A DNA stretch of 64,000 nt from Brienomyrus brachyistius (GCF_023856365.1 NW_026042780.1:35034-99033); one strand, 5' to 3'; positions 20,221-31,229 are shown, numbered from the stretch's first letter. Notes: a model not told the origin generated them from the sequence alone. Numbers and translations: made by a program.

Positions 20221-21645
20221 CACATTGTTTAATGTGTTCCTCATGAATTTCATTGTTTTTCTCAAAATAAACACGTATTCCAATTTTGGTTCTTGCAACA
20301 CATTTCCAAAAAAGTTGGGACAGGAGCGATTTAGGGCCAGTAGTGAGGTAAATTGGTTAAATAATGATGTGATTTGAAACAAGTGATGTCAACAGGTGAT
20401 TGTAATTATGATTTGGTACAAAAACAGCACAAATACGTGAGAAAATTATTGAAATGTTTAAAAACAATGTTCCTCAAAGAACGACAGGAAGAGATTTGGA
20501 TATTTCACCTTCATCAGTGCATACCATAATTAAAAGATTGAAGGAATCTGAAGCAATTTCAGTGCGTAAAGGACAAGGAAGCAAGCCTAAGTTGAACTAC
20601 CGTGATCTCCGATCCCTCAGCATCCCACTGCATCAAGAATCGTCATTCTTCGTCAATCGTCAATAAGCGATATGACCACATATGACTACTTTGGCAAACC
20701 TTTGTCAAGTACCACAATACGTAGTTACATCCACAAATGCCAGTTAAAACTGTACTGTGCCAAAAGCAAGCCCCATCTTAACAGTGTCCAGAAGCGCCGT
20801 CGGCTTCTCTGGGCTCAGAACGCATCTGAGTTGGACCATCACACAGTGGAAACGTGTACTGTGGTCAGATGAATCAGTATTTCAGGTATTTTTTGTGAGA
20901 AATGGATGCCGTGTGCTCCAGACCAAAGAAGAAAAGGATCACCCATACTGTTACCAGCAATAAGTCCAAAAGCCAGGGTCTGTCATGGTATGGGGTTGTG
21001 TCAGTGCCCTTGGCAAAGGTAACTTGCAGTTCTGTGATGGCACCATTAATGCTGAAAAGTACATAGAGATTTTGAAGCACAATATGTTACCTTCAAGAAG
21101 ACATTTTTTCCAGGGACGCCCATGCATTTTTCAACAAACAATGCGAAACCACATTCTGCACACATTACAAAGTCCTGGCTGTGGAGGAAGAGGGTATGGG
21201 TACTTGACTGCCTGCAGTCCCGACCTGTCTCCAATAGAGAATGTGTGGTTCATTTTGAAGCGCAATATGTGACAACGAAGACCCCGTACTGTTGTCTGCT
21301 TTAAGACTTGTTTGCAGGAAGAATGGGACAAAATTACACCTGAAACACTACATCACTTGGTGTCTTCAGTCCCTAAATGCCTGTTAAGTGTTGTGAAATG
21401 GAATGGCGACATTACAAAGTACTAAATGCTTTACTGTCCCAACCTTTTTTGAAATGTGTTCTAAGAACCAAAATTGGAATACGTGTTTGAAAAAGAACAA
21501 TGAAATTCACGAGGAACACATTAAATAATGTGCTGTTGTATTGTTTTCAATGTAATACAGGTCAAAGATAATTTAACAAAGTGCTGTTTTCAGTTTGATT
21601 TTCATTTTACATACCATCCCAACTTTTTCTGATTTGGCGTTGTAA
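20221..21645 (+). mobile_element. Tc1/mariner transposon, inactive, unit 1
   Basis: Inverted repeats of about 95 bp flank a transposase: left aatgtgttcctcatgaattt ... ccaaaaaagttgggaca (20230-20322); right its near-complement at about 21435-21530. On the right a further ~120 bp ends in cccaactttttctgatttgg, an outer terminal repeat whose left partner is missing. The left outer end is therefore truncated, possibly by the adjoining LINE tail. Confidence 0.72.
20454..21420 (+). pseudogene. Tc1-type transposase, unit 1
   Basis: The N-terminal helix-turn-helix is visible (TGRDLDISPSSVHTIIKRL). The catalytic region has the first Asp in WSDES (20868-20870), a VWGCVS-type strand, and SPDLSPIENVW with the glutamate at 21237-21239. 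The second Asp is lost: where QQDNAKPH is expected, one G is missing from the Asp codon near 21137, turning the frame to QQT/TNNAKPHSAHITKSW. At least two other frame breaks lie upstream (around 20650 and 20900-20965). DDE transposases need all three acidic residues, so the element is dead. Confidence 0.75.
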
Positions 21646-22860
21646 AATGTGAACACAAAAGCTTTTTTTGTGTGAACATTATAAAACAGATTAATTCGTA
21701 TTAAACAATTTGAAAGACATAGACATCTAATATGTGTGTGTCTGTGAGAGAGAGCATTTCAATTAATGCCTATAGTTCAATATTTGTTATATGTGCTGAA
21801 TTTCATGGTCATCATTTTGGAAAAAAAGCTACCTAAACCATACGGGACTTAGAAATGGGTTAAAACTGACAGGACGATACCAGATATCAAATTGTATAGT
21901 TAGGATGAATGTACTGTTAAACAGCAGCACCATTGGAGGAGTCATGCATGGTGAGGCAGGGGGATATCTGTACATTAATGGGCGATGCATTACTGGGGAT
22001 CTTTGGCGCCACCTTTTGACCAGTTACAGTCGTCATCAACATTAAAAAAACATTTCCATTTCCACTGCGTGAAAAAACAAATTGCACCCTATTTATAGAG
22101 TGGGAGACTACTTTTTGCAAGGATTTATATCTCCTGAAATTGCTTCTTCACAGATAAGCACCAGAATGTTCTTTTCCCAGATGGTAGTAGGGACAAAATC
22201 TCCTACCACTGATAATTCTGACCATACACAAATTTTTATTTTTCTGAGTCTTGCGATTTTACCGTATCAAAAATAACCAGTAAATCCTATTATTATCCTG
22301 CTACCCCCACTCTACCAAAACTCATGAAATGATACATTTGGAGGAGGAAGATTTCTAATTGATCCTTTATACCCACCAACCAGACCAGTATAAGAAGCTG
22401 TACGATGTAAAGCCTCTTTAAATGGGTACAGACTACTTCCGTTTATTGTAATAAGTATCTCATAAATTTGACTTTACACTTTTGCATGGTATTGATAGAT
22501 TTTGAAAGTTAATTACTTAACACAATTCTTATTAAAATTGTTCATTATACAACCTGAATGTCTCAAGGTAGCACATTAGTACAAAAGACGCTGTATGATG
22601 TATTATTGTAGCAGTCAGATGTTATTTTAACCAATGTACAGGTTTACCTTTAATTTAATTCTACAAACATAATCAAAATCACTTGTGAAAAAGACATTTA
22701 GTCATTTACTAAGGCAGATACAACCTGTGGAAGCACAGCTAAAAGCATACCATCACCCATTATAGAGTGACCCATTGTCTTTGTAACTGAGTAATCACAA
22801 CTAAGTGCAATTTACTATAATGAAACTGTACACAGAAACTGTAAAGGCAAAGGTAATTTA
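21646..22860. other. Non-coding, AT-rich, unit 1
   Basis: No recognised repeat or gene; only short chance frames. A (GA)n-like gtgtgtctgtgagagagagc lies near 21735. Unit 2 equivalent 50003-51218. Confidence 0.5.
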
Positions 22861-23025
22861 TTATGATGAAATGCTTCCAAAATGCCCAGTGTGCTTCAGC
22901 GTTTCTCCTTTTCTCCAGTCGTCGACAGGTCCTGTGTTTATTAGGTGATCTGTGATGTAGGAGATCCTGAGAATGACTGCTGCTCCAAGGATGATTGGCA
23001 GGTGGCTTTTCCCAGGAACAGCGGG
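22861..23025 (-). other. Candidate exon B (hydrophobic segment), unit 1
   Basis: The minus strand has a strong pyrimidine tract and acceptor (cctttacatctccag|CCC). An open frame follows: AVPGKSHLPIILGAAVIL, a hydrophobic run long enough for one membrane span, then a polar tail DHLINTGPVDDWRKGETL to a stop at 22861. It has the shape of a terminal transmembrane exon of a receptor but is unlike the anchor exon at 7.5 kb. Family not recognised. Confidence 0.35.
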
Positions 23026-23109
23026 CTGGAGATGTAAAGGTGGGATGGAGAAAATAAAGTGTAGGGGAATACAGAGTACAAACAACCATAAGAAACACAC
23101 GGCCCATGG

Positions 23110-24023
23110 CCATATGTCCACAAGACAACCACCCGCCCAACCCGAGAGGGAGCCTACGAGGGACTAAGGGGGGCCCAACCCCTGTAAAAGGAGGTCCGCA
23201 GAGGGGGGACAGACAGCGAGCCCCCCAGTCCCTCCCGCAAGCCCTCCACCGAGGGAAGCGGGTCCAGGGCCAAAGGGCCCCATCAACCGGGAACACTCCC
23301 CTGGCGGACGGTCCCCCCAGTCCGCTCCCCGGCAGGACGGATCACCGCCCACTGTAGCGACCCGGCACGTCCCCCCCCCTCCCCGACACTGCAGGATGAT
23401 CTAAGGGAGACCCATACAAACAAAGTGCACCCCCCCCCCCCCCACCACCCAGGAGCGGACCTGCGTCAACTGGGGAGCGGCAGACCCCCCGCCCAGCCCA
23501 GACCGAACCCTACAATTCGCCTAGAAGGGCTCAGAGCATCCCTAGATACCCCGGACCGCCTGCCAGGGCCCCACCACGGCGCAGCAGAGCCAAGGACCAC
23601 CCAGCCCGCAGCCCACAAGAGGAGACGGCCCACACCGGCCAGGGCCATCTTCTACCTGCCGGGCCACCCCACACGCGCAGGGCCAGAGACAGAGAGTTAG
23701 GGGGGACCCCTCAGCCCCCACTGATTCCCCGTCCCATGTTAATGTGAAGTGTGCATGTACATGTGTGAGAGAGTTGTGTGTTTATGTCTACAATGCATTA
23801 AAATTAGTGGGTGCAGTTCGAGTATGAGGGCCCCACCACTGGCAGATGGCAGAGTCCCCCATCCCCCTCCCTGCACCCCAAGGCCCTAATGTAGCATGGA
23901 CTGTGTATATAACTAAAGTGCAAAAAGCAGGTGAACAGTCGAGGCACGGGCACCCCACCGCTGGCAGACGGCAGAACCCCACCTGCCTAAACCCACCTCC
24001 TCAGCCCTAGTGTCATGTGGTGT
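23110..24023. repeat. GC-rich repeat with C-tracts, unit 1 (5' part)
   Basis: Sharp switch from AT-rich flanks to C-rich sequence with runs of 8-14 C (for example 23430-23443). The right part holds diverged ~110-bp units sharing ccccaccnctggcagayggcag, ccctagtgt and atgtggtgt (23840-23930 and 23948-24023, continued at 26592). No protein recognised in either strand. It resembles a GC-rich interspersed/minisatellite sequence of fish genomes. Confidence 0.5.
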
Positions 24024-24382
24024 CTAATTTAGCACTAGAACTGCCAAATCTACGCGTATTTTCGCAAATTCCCTGGGCCTAACACCTACTAGCATCCCTG
24101 CTGAGAGTTTCTTGGGCCATTGTCCTCCTGCTTTTGTTGTGCAAACACACCCATTACCTGTGAGGCCTGGCACATTTGCATTTTTTTACTCAGAGCAGCT
24201 AAAATCCAAGGCAGGCTAAACCTCTGTGTGTGACATGGAAACCTTCACAAAAGTCTGCCATATCTATACCAAATATCCCACACACTGACTGACCTGCAAA
24301 TATGAAAGACACACATTCACAAAATATATGGAAGCACAAGTCTGTTTTATTTATAAAAAAAAATTGAGTGTTTCAAACTTTG

Positions 24383-25460
24383 CAGTGTTTGCAGACCCAG
24401 TGACCATCATCCCTGCATTTGGCGCAAGTGAATTTGTAACACTTTGCACTGGTAAACCTGCTGCGGTTTCTGCAGTTCTCCTGTACCTGACACTGAGTTG
24501 TCCATACAAGTCCTGGCACAGCAGCAGCCTTCCTCTGTCCCCATAGCCTTTTGTGGCATAAATTGGCAATAGAGTTCCTTGGCTAGATGACTCAAAAATA
24601 ATCTTCTTTTGCCTTCCCACCCTGTACATGCCTTGTACAGAACGTAGGAATTTGCCACCACCAGGTCCAGCATGTTGTAAAATACAGCTACTGGCCACCT
24701 GCATGTTGCTGCTCTTACGAAATACATGCGCGCCATTTGGTCCAACACATTTACACCACACTATAACAGCGGAGAGAGAGAGAGTCATGAGTGTATTTGC
24801 TTTTTTTCTACCTTCTTTCTATATAGGCCTGTATAGTACATATCAGAAAACATTGTAGCACTGATGTAAAATTATACACACATTCACATACCTTCATGTG
24901 GTTATAGTCTGTTATCGTGTTGGGTTTCCTCTTTCTGCCTTCACAGATCGCCACATCTTGGTCCAAAGAACTCAGAACACACACAATCTTGTTTTTTTAG
25001 GTGCATAAATTGTCAAGGAGACACTGCCACTTCTAAGCACTGACGCGGAGAATTCCTCTTGCTGTGCAGTGTCCTTTGAAATTGGAGGAAGTTCATACCA
25101 AACTTTATTCCCTGTGCTCAGTAGTGTTGTTTTGCGCTGAAGCAGTCTGTGTGACAGTGCCAGTGAGGTGAAGAAATTGTCCGTTGTGACATTTCTCCCG
25201 TCATCCAGAAATGGCTCCATCAGACTCATGACCATGTTCTCTGCCAGCCTCTCCCTTTTCTGGTGACTGGGGTCCTTTCCCAAGTTAGGGGACATGTTGC
25301 AGACGTATTTGGTCTCCAAATCCGTGGCCATCCAGAACTTGATCCCAAATTTGTCCGGCTTGGATGCGATATACTGCATGGACAATGAACCTTGGTCGAG
25401 AACAGCTGTACATCTATGTTCATGTTTTCTCCTGGAGTGAAACTTTCAGCACAGTTCTTG
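24383..25460 (-). pseudogene. piggyBac-type transposase, C-terminal half, left arm
   Basis: Starts within the core: PGENMNIDVQLFSTKVHCP and MQYIASKPDKFGIKFWMAT, with the first catalytic Asp in the following ATDLETKY. Then come PFLDDGRNVTTDNFFTSLA (second Asp in DNFFTS), DVAICEGRKRKPNTIT and a 131-bp intron. After it GVNVLDQMARM has Asn where the third catalytic Asp is expected (GVDxLDQM). WPVAVFYNMLDLV and a cysteine-rich end (CQVQENCRNRS, KCYKFTCAKCRDDG, WVCKHCKV) follow, the RING-like domain that binds the element ends. The N-terminal third is absent and there are frame breaks, so it is inactive. Confidence 0.82.
24761..24891 (-). other. Intron in piggyBac transposase, 131 bp
   Basis: Minus strand: exon ...TDYNHMK, donor gtatgtgaat, pyrimidine-rich ctctctctctccgctgttatag, then TGTGGTGTAAATGTG resuming the transposase frame. 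In the right arm this part is deleted, so there is no second copy to compare. Confidence 0.6.
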
Positions 25461-25905
25461 GTGAAGGCTGGCAGAGAACGTGGTCATGAGTCTGATGGAG
25501 CCATTTCTGGATGACGGGAGAAATGTCACAACGGACAATTTCTTCACCTCACTGTCACTGTCACACAGACTGCTTCACTTTACTGGGCATGGTGAATAAC
25601 GTTTGCCGTGAACTTCCTCCATTGGCAAAGGACACTGCACAAGGAGAGGAATTCTCCACGTCAGTGTTTAGAATGGCGCGCATGTATTCAGTACGAGCAG
25701 CAACAAGCAAGTGGCCAGTAGCTGTGTTTTACAACATGCTGGACTTGGTGGCGGTGAATGCCTACGTTCTGTACAAAGCATCTACAGGGTGGAAAGGAAA
25801 AAGAAGATTGTTTCCGATTCTTCTAGCCAAGGAACTCCATTGCCAAATACAGGGATGATGGTCACTGGGTTTTCAAACGCTGCAAACACAGACTTTGAAA
25901 GATAG
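25461..25905 (+). pseudogene. piggyBac-type transposase, C-terminal piece, right arm
   Basis: Plus-strand counterpart: MEPFLDDGRNVTTDNFFTS (second Asp present), then a gap, ELPPLAKDTAQGEEFSTSV, RMARMYSVRAATSKW and FYNMLDLVAVNAYVLYK. Two internal deletions remove the third-Asp region and most of the cysteine-rich end, leaving DDGHW-like remnants. It is more degraded than the left arm but clearly the same family, inverted. Confidence 0.8.
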
Positions 25906-26591
25906 ACAGACTGTGTGGGACAGTAACCACTGAGACAAAAGGCAGAAAGATGATGAAGAGATGAACCTGGAACTGAGGCACGGATACATCAATTTTTACA
26001 TGAACAGCCAAACATGCAAAGCTGGAGAGATCACACAAAAACAAAATTCACTTTTGGTGTTATAATTCAGTGATGGCCAATGAAAATGAAATGACATTTT
26101 ATTCTGTATGTGTATGAGCATGTCAAAAACCATGGACCATGACTTCACTCAGCTTATGACATTTATATACAAACATGCATTGGAGACTGAAGTGTTAGCA
26201 TGTTTTTATTTTATTCATTTCATTCTATTAGCAACTTTTCATTCTATTTTCACTCAATTTGTTTTATAAATAACACAGACTTGTGTTTCCATATATTTTG
26301 TGAATGTGCGTCTTTCATATTTGCAGGTCAGTCAGTGTGTGGGATATTTGGTATAGATATGGCAGACTTTTGTGAAGGTTTCCATGTCACACACAGAGGT
26401 TTAGTCTGCCTTGGATTTGAGCTACTCTGAGTAAAAAATGCAAATGTGCCAGGCCTCACAGGTAATGGGTGTGTTTGCACAACAAAAGCAGGAGGAGGAT
26501 GGGGCTGAAGACCTGCGAAAATCACAGCAGGGGTGACAAACACCTTGGGACTCTCAGCAGAGAATAAAAACTCGGCAAATCTAGTGCTAAT

Positions 26592-26800
26592 GTGCAAGTA
26601 AAACCTCCCCACTGCCCCTCAAAGCCCTAGTGTTGTATGAAATGTGGTGTCCGGCCCAGGAGAGCAATAAGGGCGTGCAGGAGTGGGCCCCCCCCCGGCA
26701 CCGGGGCCAGATCCCCGACTGGCCCCGATTAGTCCTCATCCCCGACCCCACACAACCGGCAGGGGCGGCCAACCGAGGGGGTTCAGGGGCGCCACATTAA
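26592..26800. repeat. GC-rich repeat, 3' part beyond piggyBac, unit 1
   Basis: Continues the unit series (ctcaaagccctagtgttgta, atgaaatgtggtgtccgg) and ends near gggcgccacattaac. In unit 2 it is contiguous with the 5' part. Confidence 0.5.
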
Positions 26801-26957
26801 CAATTGTTAATAAACATTCCACTATACATCTCAAAATTTAGCACACTTAATTCATTATCTTTGATACTGTTTCAAACATTTAATGTTCCCCAAACAGCAG
26901 CAGAAGAACCACAGCTTCATCTTCCTTGTATTTTGGCTCTTCTCTGTGTCAAGAGCT
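26801..26957. other. Non-coding, unit 1
   Basis: AT-rich, no feature. Unit 2 equivalent 52591-52747. Confidence 0.5.
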
Positions 26958-27302
26958 CTACAAGCTCAACTTTAATATTAATTTTCCACCACTTCTACAT
27001 CTTCTATCTATACCAGACCCACATCTATCTCTACACCGCCAGTTTCCTCTCTGAAGAGTCTCAGAAACAATGCCAGCATTGCCTATCACTCTCACACCCT
27101 CCCCTCCCTTACACCAGTTAGTCACACCTCCCAGTCCCCCCATAACCTCCCCAGCCTGGACAGTGGGGGGTGTCGCTGGTGAGCACTCCTCCAAACCTTT
27201 CCTCTCTCCCCAGTCGATCACCTCGTCCCACAGGTCCCAGGCTCCCCAGTGCTGGTCGTTGGTCCAGGAAACAGCTTTCGGAATTTTCATTCTGGTTAAC
27301 AT
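26958..27302 (-). other. Unidentified 114-codon frame, unit 1
   Basis: Minus-strand frame starting MLTRMKIPKAVSWTNDQH and continuing GAWDLWDEVIDWGERKG. Tryptophan-rich start; the second half is arginine/cysteine-rich and low-complexity. No family recognised. It is on the opposite strand to candidate exon A, which begins ten bases beyond. It stays open in unit 2 with one substitution (Asn/Asp), but at such low divergence that is weak evidence. Confidence 0.2.
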
Positions 27303-27312
27303 AATTAACTAG

Positions 27313-27528
27313 CCGTCTGTGATACTCTCAAAGCCAAACTAGACACTGTGAATTTTCAACGTACTCCAGACATTTGCTAAATGCTATTCACCAAGAATGC
27401 CTATGGAAAGGGATGGAGCCTTCATTAGCTGCTCGTGGGATCGAGGCTACTCCGATAGAAGCGGCCAAATTGCTAAAACTGTTTCACAACCTATACAGTA
27501 ACGCTGGCGAAATCAGGACGCTGCTTCG
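27313..27528 (+). pseudogene. Candidate exon A, unit 2 (frameshifted)
   Basis: Same exon, bounded by an acceptor-like ...aactag|cc and the donor cttcg|gtacgt. Two extra bases (ga) in actgtgaattttc shift the frame early, so the protein is lost unless translation began at the downstream ATG near 27374. It also carries two private substitutions (attagctg, gggatcg) relative to units 1 and 3. Confidence 0.4.
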
Positions 27529-28019
27529 GTACGTTATAACATCGCCATGGAAATGAACCCAGCAAACGGTTAATCTTACTTCAACAACATGGGACATTTA
27601 AAAAGTAAACGTATAGGGGCTCTTTTCAGAATAACATCTTCAGATGAAACGCATTACGACAGACCGGATGAGTAAAACCAATCATATCAACCATAAGGCT
27701 TGTTGTTTTTAAGTTTAACACAATTATTTTCTCTTACACTTTAAATATAAACAATCACATTACGAAAAATGGCCACAGCATCTACAGTTTAAGCTACTAA
27801 TTTTAAATATATTTCAATTATATTTTGCGGCAATATTTGCATGAACTATATCACGACATAAAATGAAATATAAAATTAACTATGCTAACAAAACATAATC
27901 TGAAGAAATAGCAAGAAACATACGAAGAGATGCTTCTCACCGCTGCGCCATCGCTCTGTCAGAAAGTTTATGTTCAAACTGCACTGATTTTGTTTCTATG
28001 GAAACCAGCGAAATTTTTC

Positions 28020-28308
28020 ATTGGTCGAAAGGATGAAGATGTGTACTGACGCCATTTTCAACGAATGAAAACGAGAATTAATTGTCAGGGCGGGACGAAT
28101 TTGAAGGTGAACCAATCAAAAGTAGTATGTTTAGCTCGTGCTTGTTTTGGCTGAGCGTGATTGGATTTGTTGATCTGACCGCCTTCAAGCCGTAAACCAT
28201 GTATCTACTTGTCAATGGGAAACCACGCAGTTCTGTCTATAAATACTGACTGTAATTTTTTTATGACATTATGTCTTTGCTACGCAGTATTACGGTAATG
28301 CGTAATAC
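28020..28308 (+). promoter_or_regulatory. Promoter-like cluster with hairpin, unit 2
   Basis: TATAAAT at 28238-28244 and hairpin arms at 28287-28294 and 28301-28308 are unchanged. One base is lost in caagc(c)gtaaacc upstream of the TATA element. Confidence 0.35.
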
Positions 28309-28693
28309 CGCGATGTTTGGGGTGCCCCGCTGTTTTTTTTCCATAGCTGGTGAACGCAATTAGCATTTTAGCCACGTTGGTAGGTCCGCTTTTGAGAAAG
28401 AACACTATAGTTCTTGTTATTCACATTCTGTGTCCTGGTGTTTTTAATTTCTCATAATGTGAACAAAGATATGTCATATACAAGTTTTTTGAGAGACTAA
28501 ATTTTGGTTTGATTTATAATTTATTTAATGGTAAATAAAGTTCTTATATAGCCATTTTAGAATTAGTGCAGTCTTTCGTTTAGAATTAGCGCAATATTCT
28601 TAAAAACTGCATGTTCAAACCAAACGCCATGCCATAATAACTGCTTTACAGATATTTCATTCAGGAATCTATGGAGGGTATACTGTAGGTAGG

Positions 28694-29290
28694 CCTGTTT
28701 GTGTGTGTGTGCGCGCGCGTTTGGGTGGGTGGTTATGTACATAGTGCTATAAAAACATGTTATTTTGACTTTGTAGGGACATGTTTTCGGTCCCGAAAGT
28801 AAGATACTGAATTTTATTAAATTCTGTGAATGCAGTCAAATGAATAATTCAAAAAGTCTTGCATTTTGTTTGGTTGCTTACTGTTACTGCTTGGTAACTA
28901 CTGCAATGTTTAAGGTTGCCATAGTTAGGATTGGGGTTACGCCCATACAAATGAATGGAGAATCCCCACAAAGATTCAAATACCTAATCTGTGTGTGTGT
29001 GTGTGTGGAGTAGGTGTATATTACATTGTGGGGACCAAATGTCCCCCACAATGTGACAAAAACCCCGTTATTTTGATGTTTTGGGGGGCATTTTCAGGTA
29101 CTCACAAAGATCTGTAAATACAGTCAAAAAACTAAAAATGCCAAAAGTCTTGTATTTGGTTTGGTTACATATGGTTAAGGTTAGGGGTTGGTAGGGGTTA
29201 AAGTTGTCATGTTGGGATTACAGTTTTCCCCATAGAAATGAATGGAGAGTCCCCACGAAGATATGATTACACAGCTGTATGTGTGTGTGT
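28694..29290 (+). repeat. TG-flanked interspersed repeat pair, unit 2
   Basis: Same pair. It shares with unit 3 the 3-base shorter cgaaagtaagatactg and the substitutions ttcggtccc and tctgtgaatgcagtcaaatg, against the unit 1 form. Microsatellite lengths differ from both other units. Confidence 0.6.
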
Positions 29291-29299
29291 GTTGTGTGT

Positions 29300-29595
29300 G
29301 GTATCAGATCAGTCCCTGAGAGTTCAGTAGTCAGGCGCCATGTTTCTGAGTCTGGTTGTGGAGGCCTAAATGCTTTTCCAGATGCCAGAGTGAAAAGATT
29401 ATGTGAGGGGTGGGTGCGGTCATCCACAATGTTGGTGGCTTTGCGGATGGAGCGTGTGATGTGAATGTCCATGATGGAGGGGAGAGAGACTCTAATAATC
29501 TTCTCAGCTATCCTCACTATCCGCTGGTCTTATGATCTGAGGCGAGGCAGTTCCCAATTCAGACCGTGATGCAGCTGCTCAGGATGCTCTTGTCT
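29300..29595 (-). mobile_element. L2/CR1-type LINE fragment, antisense, unit 2 (internal deletion)
   Basis: Same fragment, but gatgctc is joined directly to ttgtctaagg. This removes about 151 bp still present at 2268-2418 in unit 1. Confidence 0.6.
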
Positions 29596-30546
29596 AAGGA
29601 ATCAAAAATGTGGTTCCATGGGGTTCCAGACAGTGACCTTTTTTGGAGACAGTGAGACTCCAAGTGAGATTTTATACCTAGGTGCACCAGTTATGACATT
29701 GGTCAGGTAGGCTGTGGTCTGTTAGTTGGTGACAAGTGGCTGGTGATCCATGCAACCCAAGCAGAAGTGAGCAGAACTTGTATCAGCCAAATAGACAGGA
29801 GAAAGCGGATTTTTCATTGGACTTCAGGACTCCTGAGTAACAGATAAAGACAGAGAAACAGCAAAGTTATGGAGAATCAGGAAGTAAGTGCCAGTCTGCG
29901 CAGATCTGAGGTCAGTGAGACACACATAAGGCTCCTCTGATGCTCTTCTTCATCCGCTGATGGGCCTCCAGGTGAGAATCACAAATCAAACATAATAACA
30001 ACTGACACAAAGGCCTGAGGTCAGACCCTCTGTATGCAGCACACAGTGTGTCTGCAGTCTCACCCTCACATCGTGTATGATGACATTTCTGCTTTTTAGA
30101 TTAAGTGCCTGTCTGAGAATAACTTCTGCATCATGCTAATTATTTAGCTGTTTCGTGCTCATGGGCAAAAGAAAAATGAGGATTAAGTTAAATATATCAG
30201 AAATAAATTTCTAATGTGGCTCAAGGCCACAGTAAAGTGGACCATCACATCAAGTAAGTACAAAACAGCCTTTACTAATACGCTAAGGGTTAAAACAACA
30301 TATAAGATGTGCATAATCTGACAGTATATCAGCGTGAGAGCAAGGCTGGCCCTGGAAGTGGTGTGCATGCAATGGCAGAGCAAAGTTAGAGACACCCGCT
30401 AAAAACTTTCATTTCATCTCACTTGCTCCTTTCTTCTTTTTCCTTCTTTTTTTCCCTCCTAATCTGTCCATCCTCTTCGGCCAGCTCACCCACTGCATCA
30501 CCATGCCGCCTAAAAATGAAATAAATAAATTTTTTAAATTTAAAAA

Positions 30547-30795
30547 ATGAAATCGATCAACATGAGAGGCCTATACTGAGTTTATAGAACCCCTCATGGT
30601 AAAGCAAACATATTTGTCACAGCAGTGCATTCAGACCATGATTCTGCTAAAGCTGCCGGACAGGACAAAGGGAAAAAAAAGAAGAAGGTGGGGGTCAGTG
30701 CAGCAGTGGGTAGTTCAGGTCCAGAATGTAAAAATCCAGACCAAGATTTAGTTTCAACCAAACAGCTGAGTACTCTGTATCAGTGTCATTCTTAA
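30547..30795 (+). pseudogene. Unidentified short ORF, unit 2 (nonsense)
   Basis: Same region; ctatacTGAgttt introduces a stop near codon 11. A tiny upstream ATG frame (MPPKNEINK...) is present here and in unit 3 but replaced in unit 1. Confidence 0.25.
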
Positions 30796-31189
30796 AGTCG
30801 TGTTTCAACTTCTGGCAAAGTTCTCCCAGGAGCCTATCTCTGTTGTATGTACAGTCGGCATGTAATTCATTCCTGCCCAGGTCCCTGACAAACAGTTGGA
30901 GGCAGAATTACTTGTTATCAGAGTATGTGAATTTTTACACACACCAGCAGCTGTGACAGAATAAGATATTTCCTTTATACTGCTGCCACATAGTGGACAC
31001 AAAGAAGACTGCAGTCAATTCTAAAATCAGTCGGTCAACATGCTACCACCACAGACTATAATCGGGAAGTGATCAAACTTCATGGAACAATATGAATATA
31101 AACAAACAGATGTAGTAAGTATATTGTGCAAAATGTATCTTCATCTTAACTACGCTGAATGGTGGAGTCCCAGAGTAAGTGATCCTCAC

Positions 31190-31229
31190 CTGGAGGCCCA
31201 TCAGTGAAGAAGAGGATGAAAAGGAGCAT
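31190..31229 (-). other. Leader exon candidate, unit 2
   Basis: Same leader and donor. One synonymous change (aaaagg for aagagg) is shared with unit 3. The open frame is kept. Confidence 0.5.

Larger units (their letters stand above)
24029..26586. mobile_element. Palindromic piggyBac-type insertion, unit 1 only
   Basis: 2558 bp, absent from unit 2. Both ends read TTAGCACTAG inward, and inverted arms of about 220-300 bp are nearly identical (24150-24370 against 26250-26480). Each arm carries the 3' half of a piggyBac transposase pointing outward to its end: minus strand in the left arm, plus strand in the right. The two arms meet near 25460. Both termini are thus the element's 3' end and the 5' half is missing. 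Flanking duplication is CTAA(T) rather than the canonical TTAA. Confidence 0.85.
1..27321 (+). repeat. Tandem amplicon unit 1 (left edge cut)
   Basis: First of three head-to-tail units. Bases 1-14 recur at 27322 and 53112, giving a period of 27321 bp to the next unit. Relative to unit 2, this unit has gained a 2.56 kb piggyBac insertion (24029-26586). It has lost 1106 bp at the L1 5' end (junction 10648/10649) and 247 bp at 17090/17091. It keeps 151 bp near 2268-2418 that units 2 and 3 lack. These four events explain most of the length difference between units. The window starts just inside the unit, so the outer boundary of the array is not visible. Confidence 0.95.

Noticed and set aside
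23164..23700. Several proline/arginine-rich frames on both strands of the GC-rich repeat
   Set aside because: Low-complexity translations expected of C-rich DNA in any frame; no conserved motif.
24029..26586. A working piggyBac transposase
   Set aside because: The N-terminal part is missing from both arms, the third catalytic Asp is Asn on the left and deleted on the right, and both arms have frame breaks.
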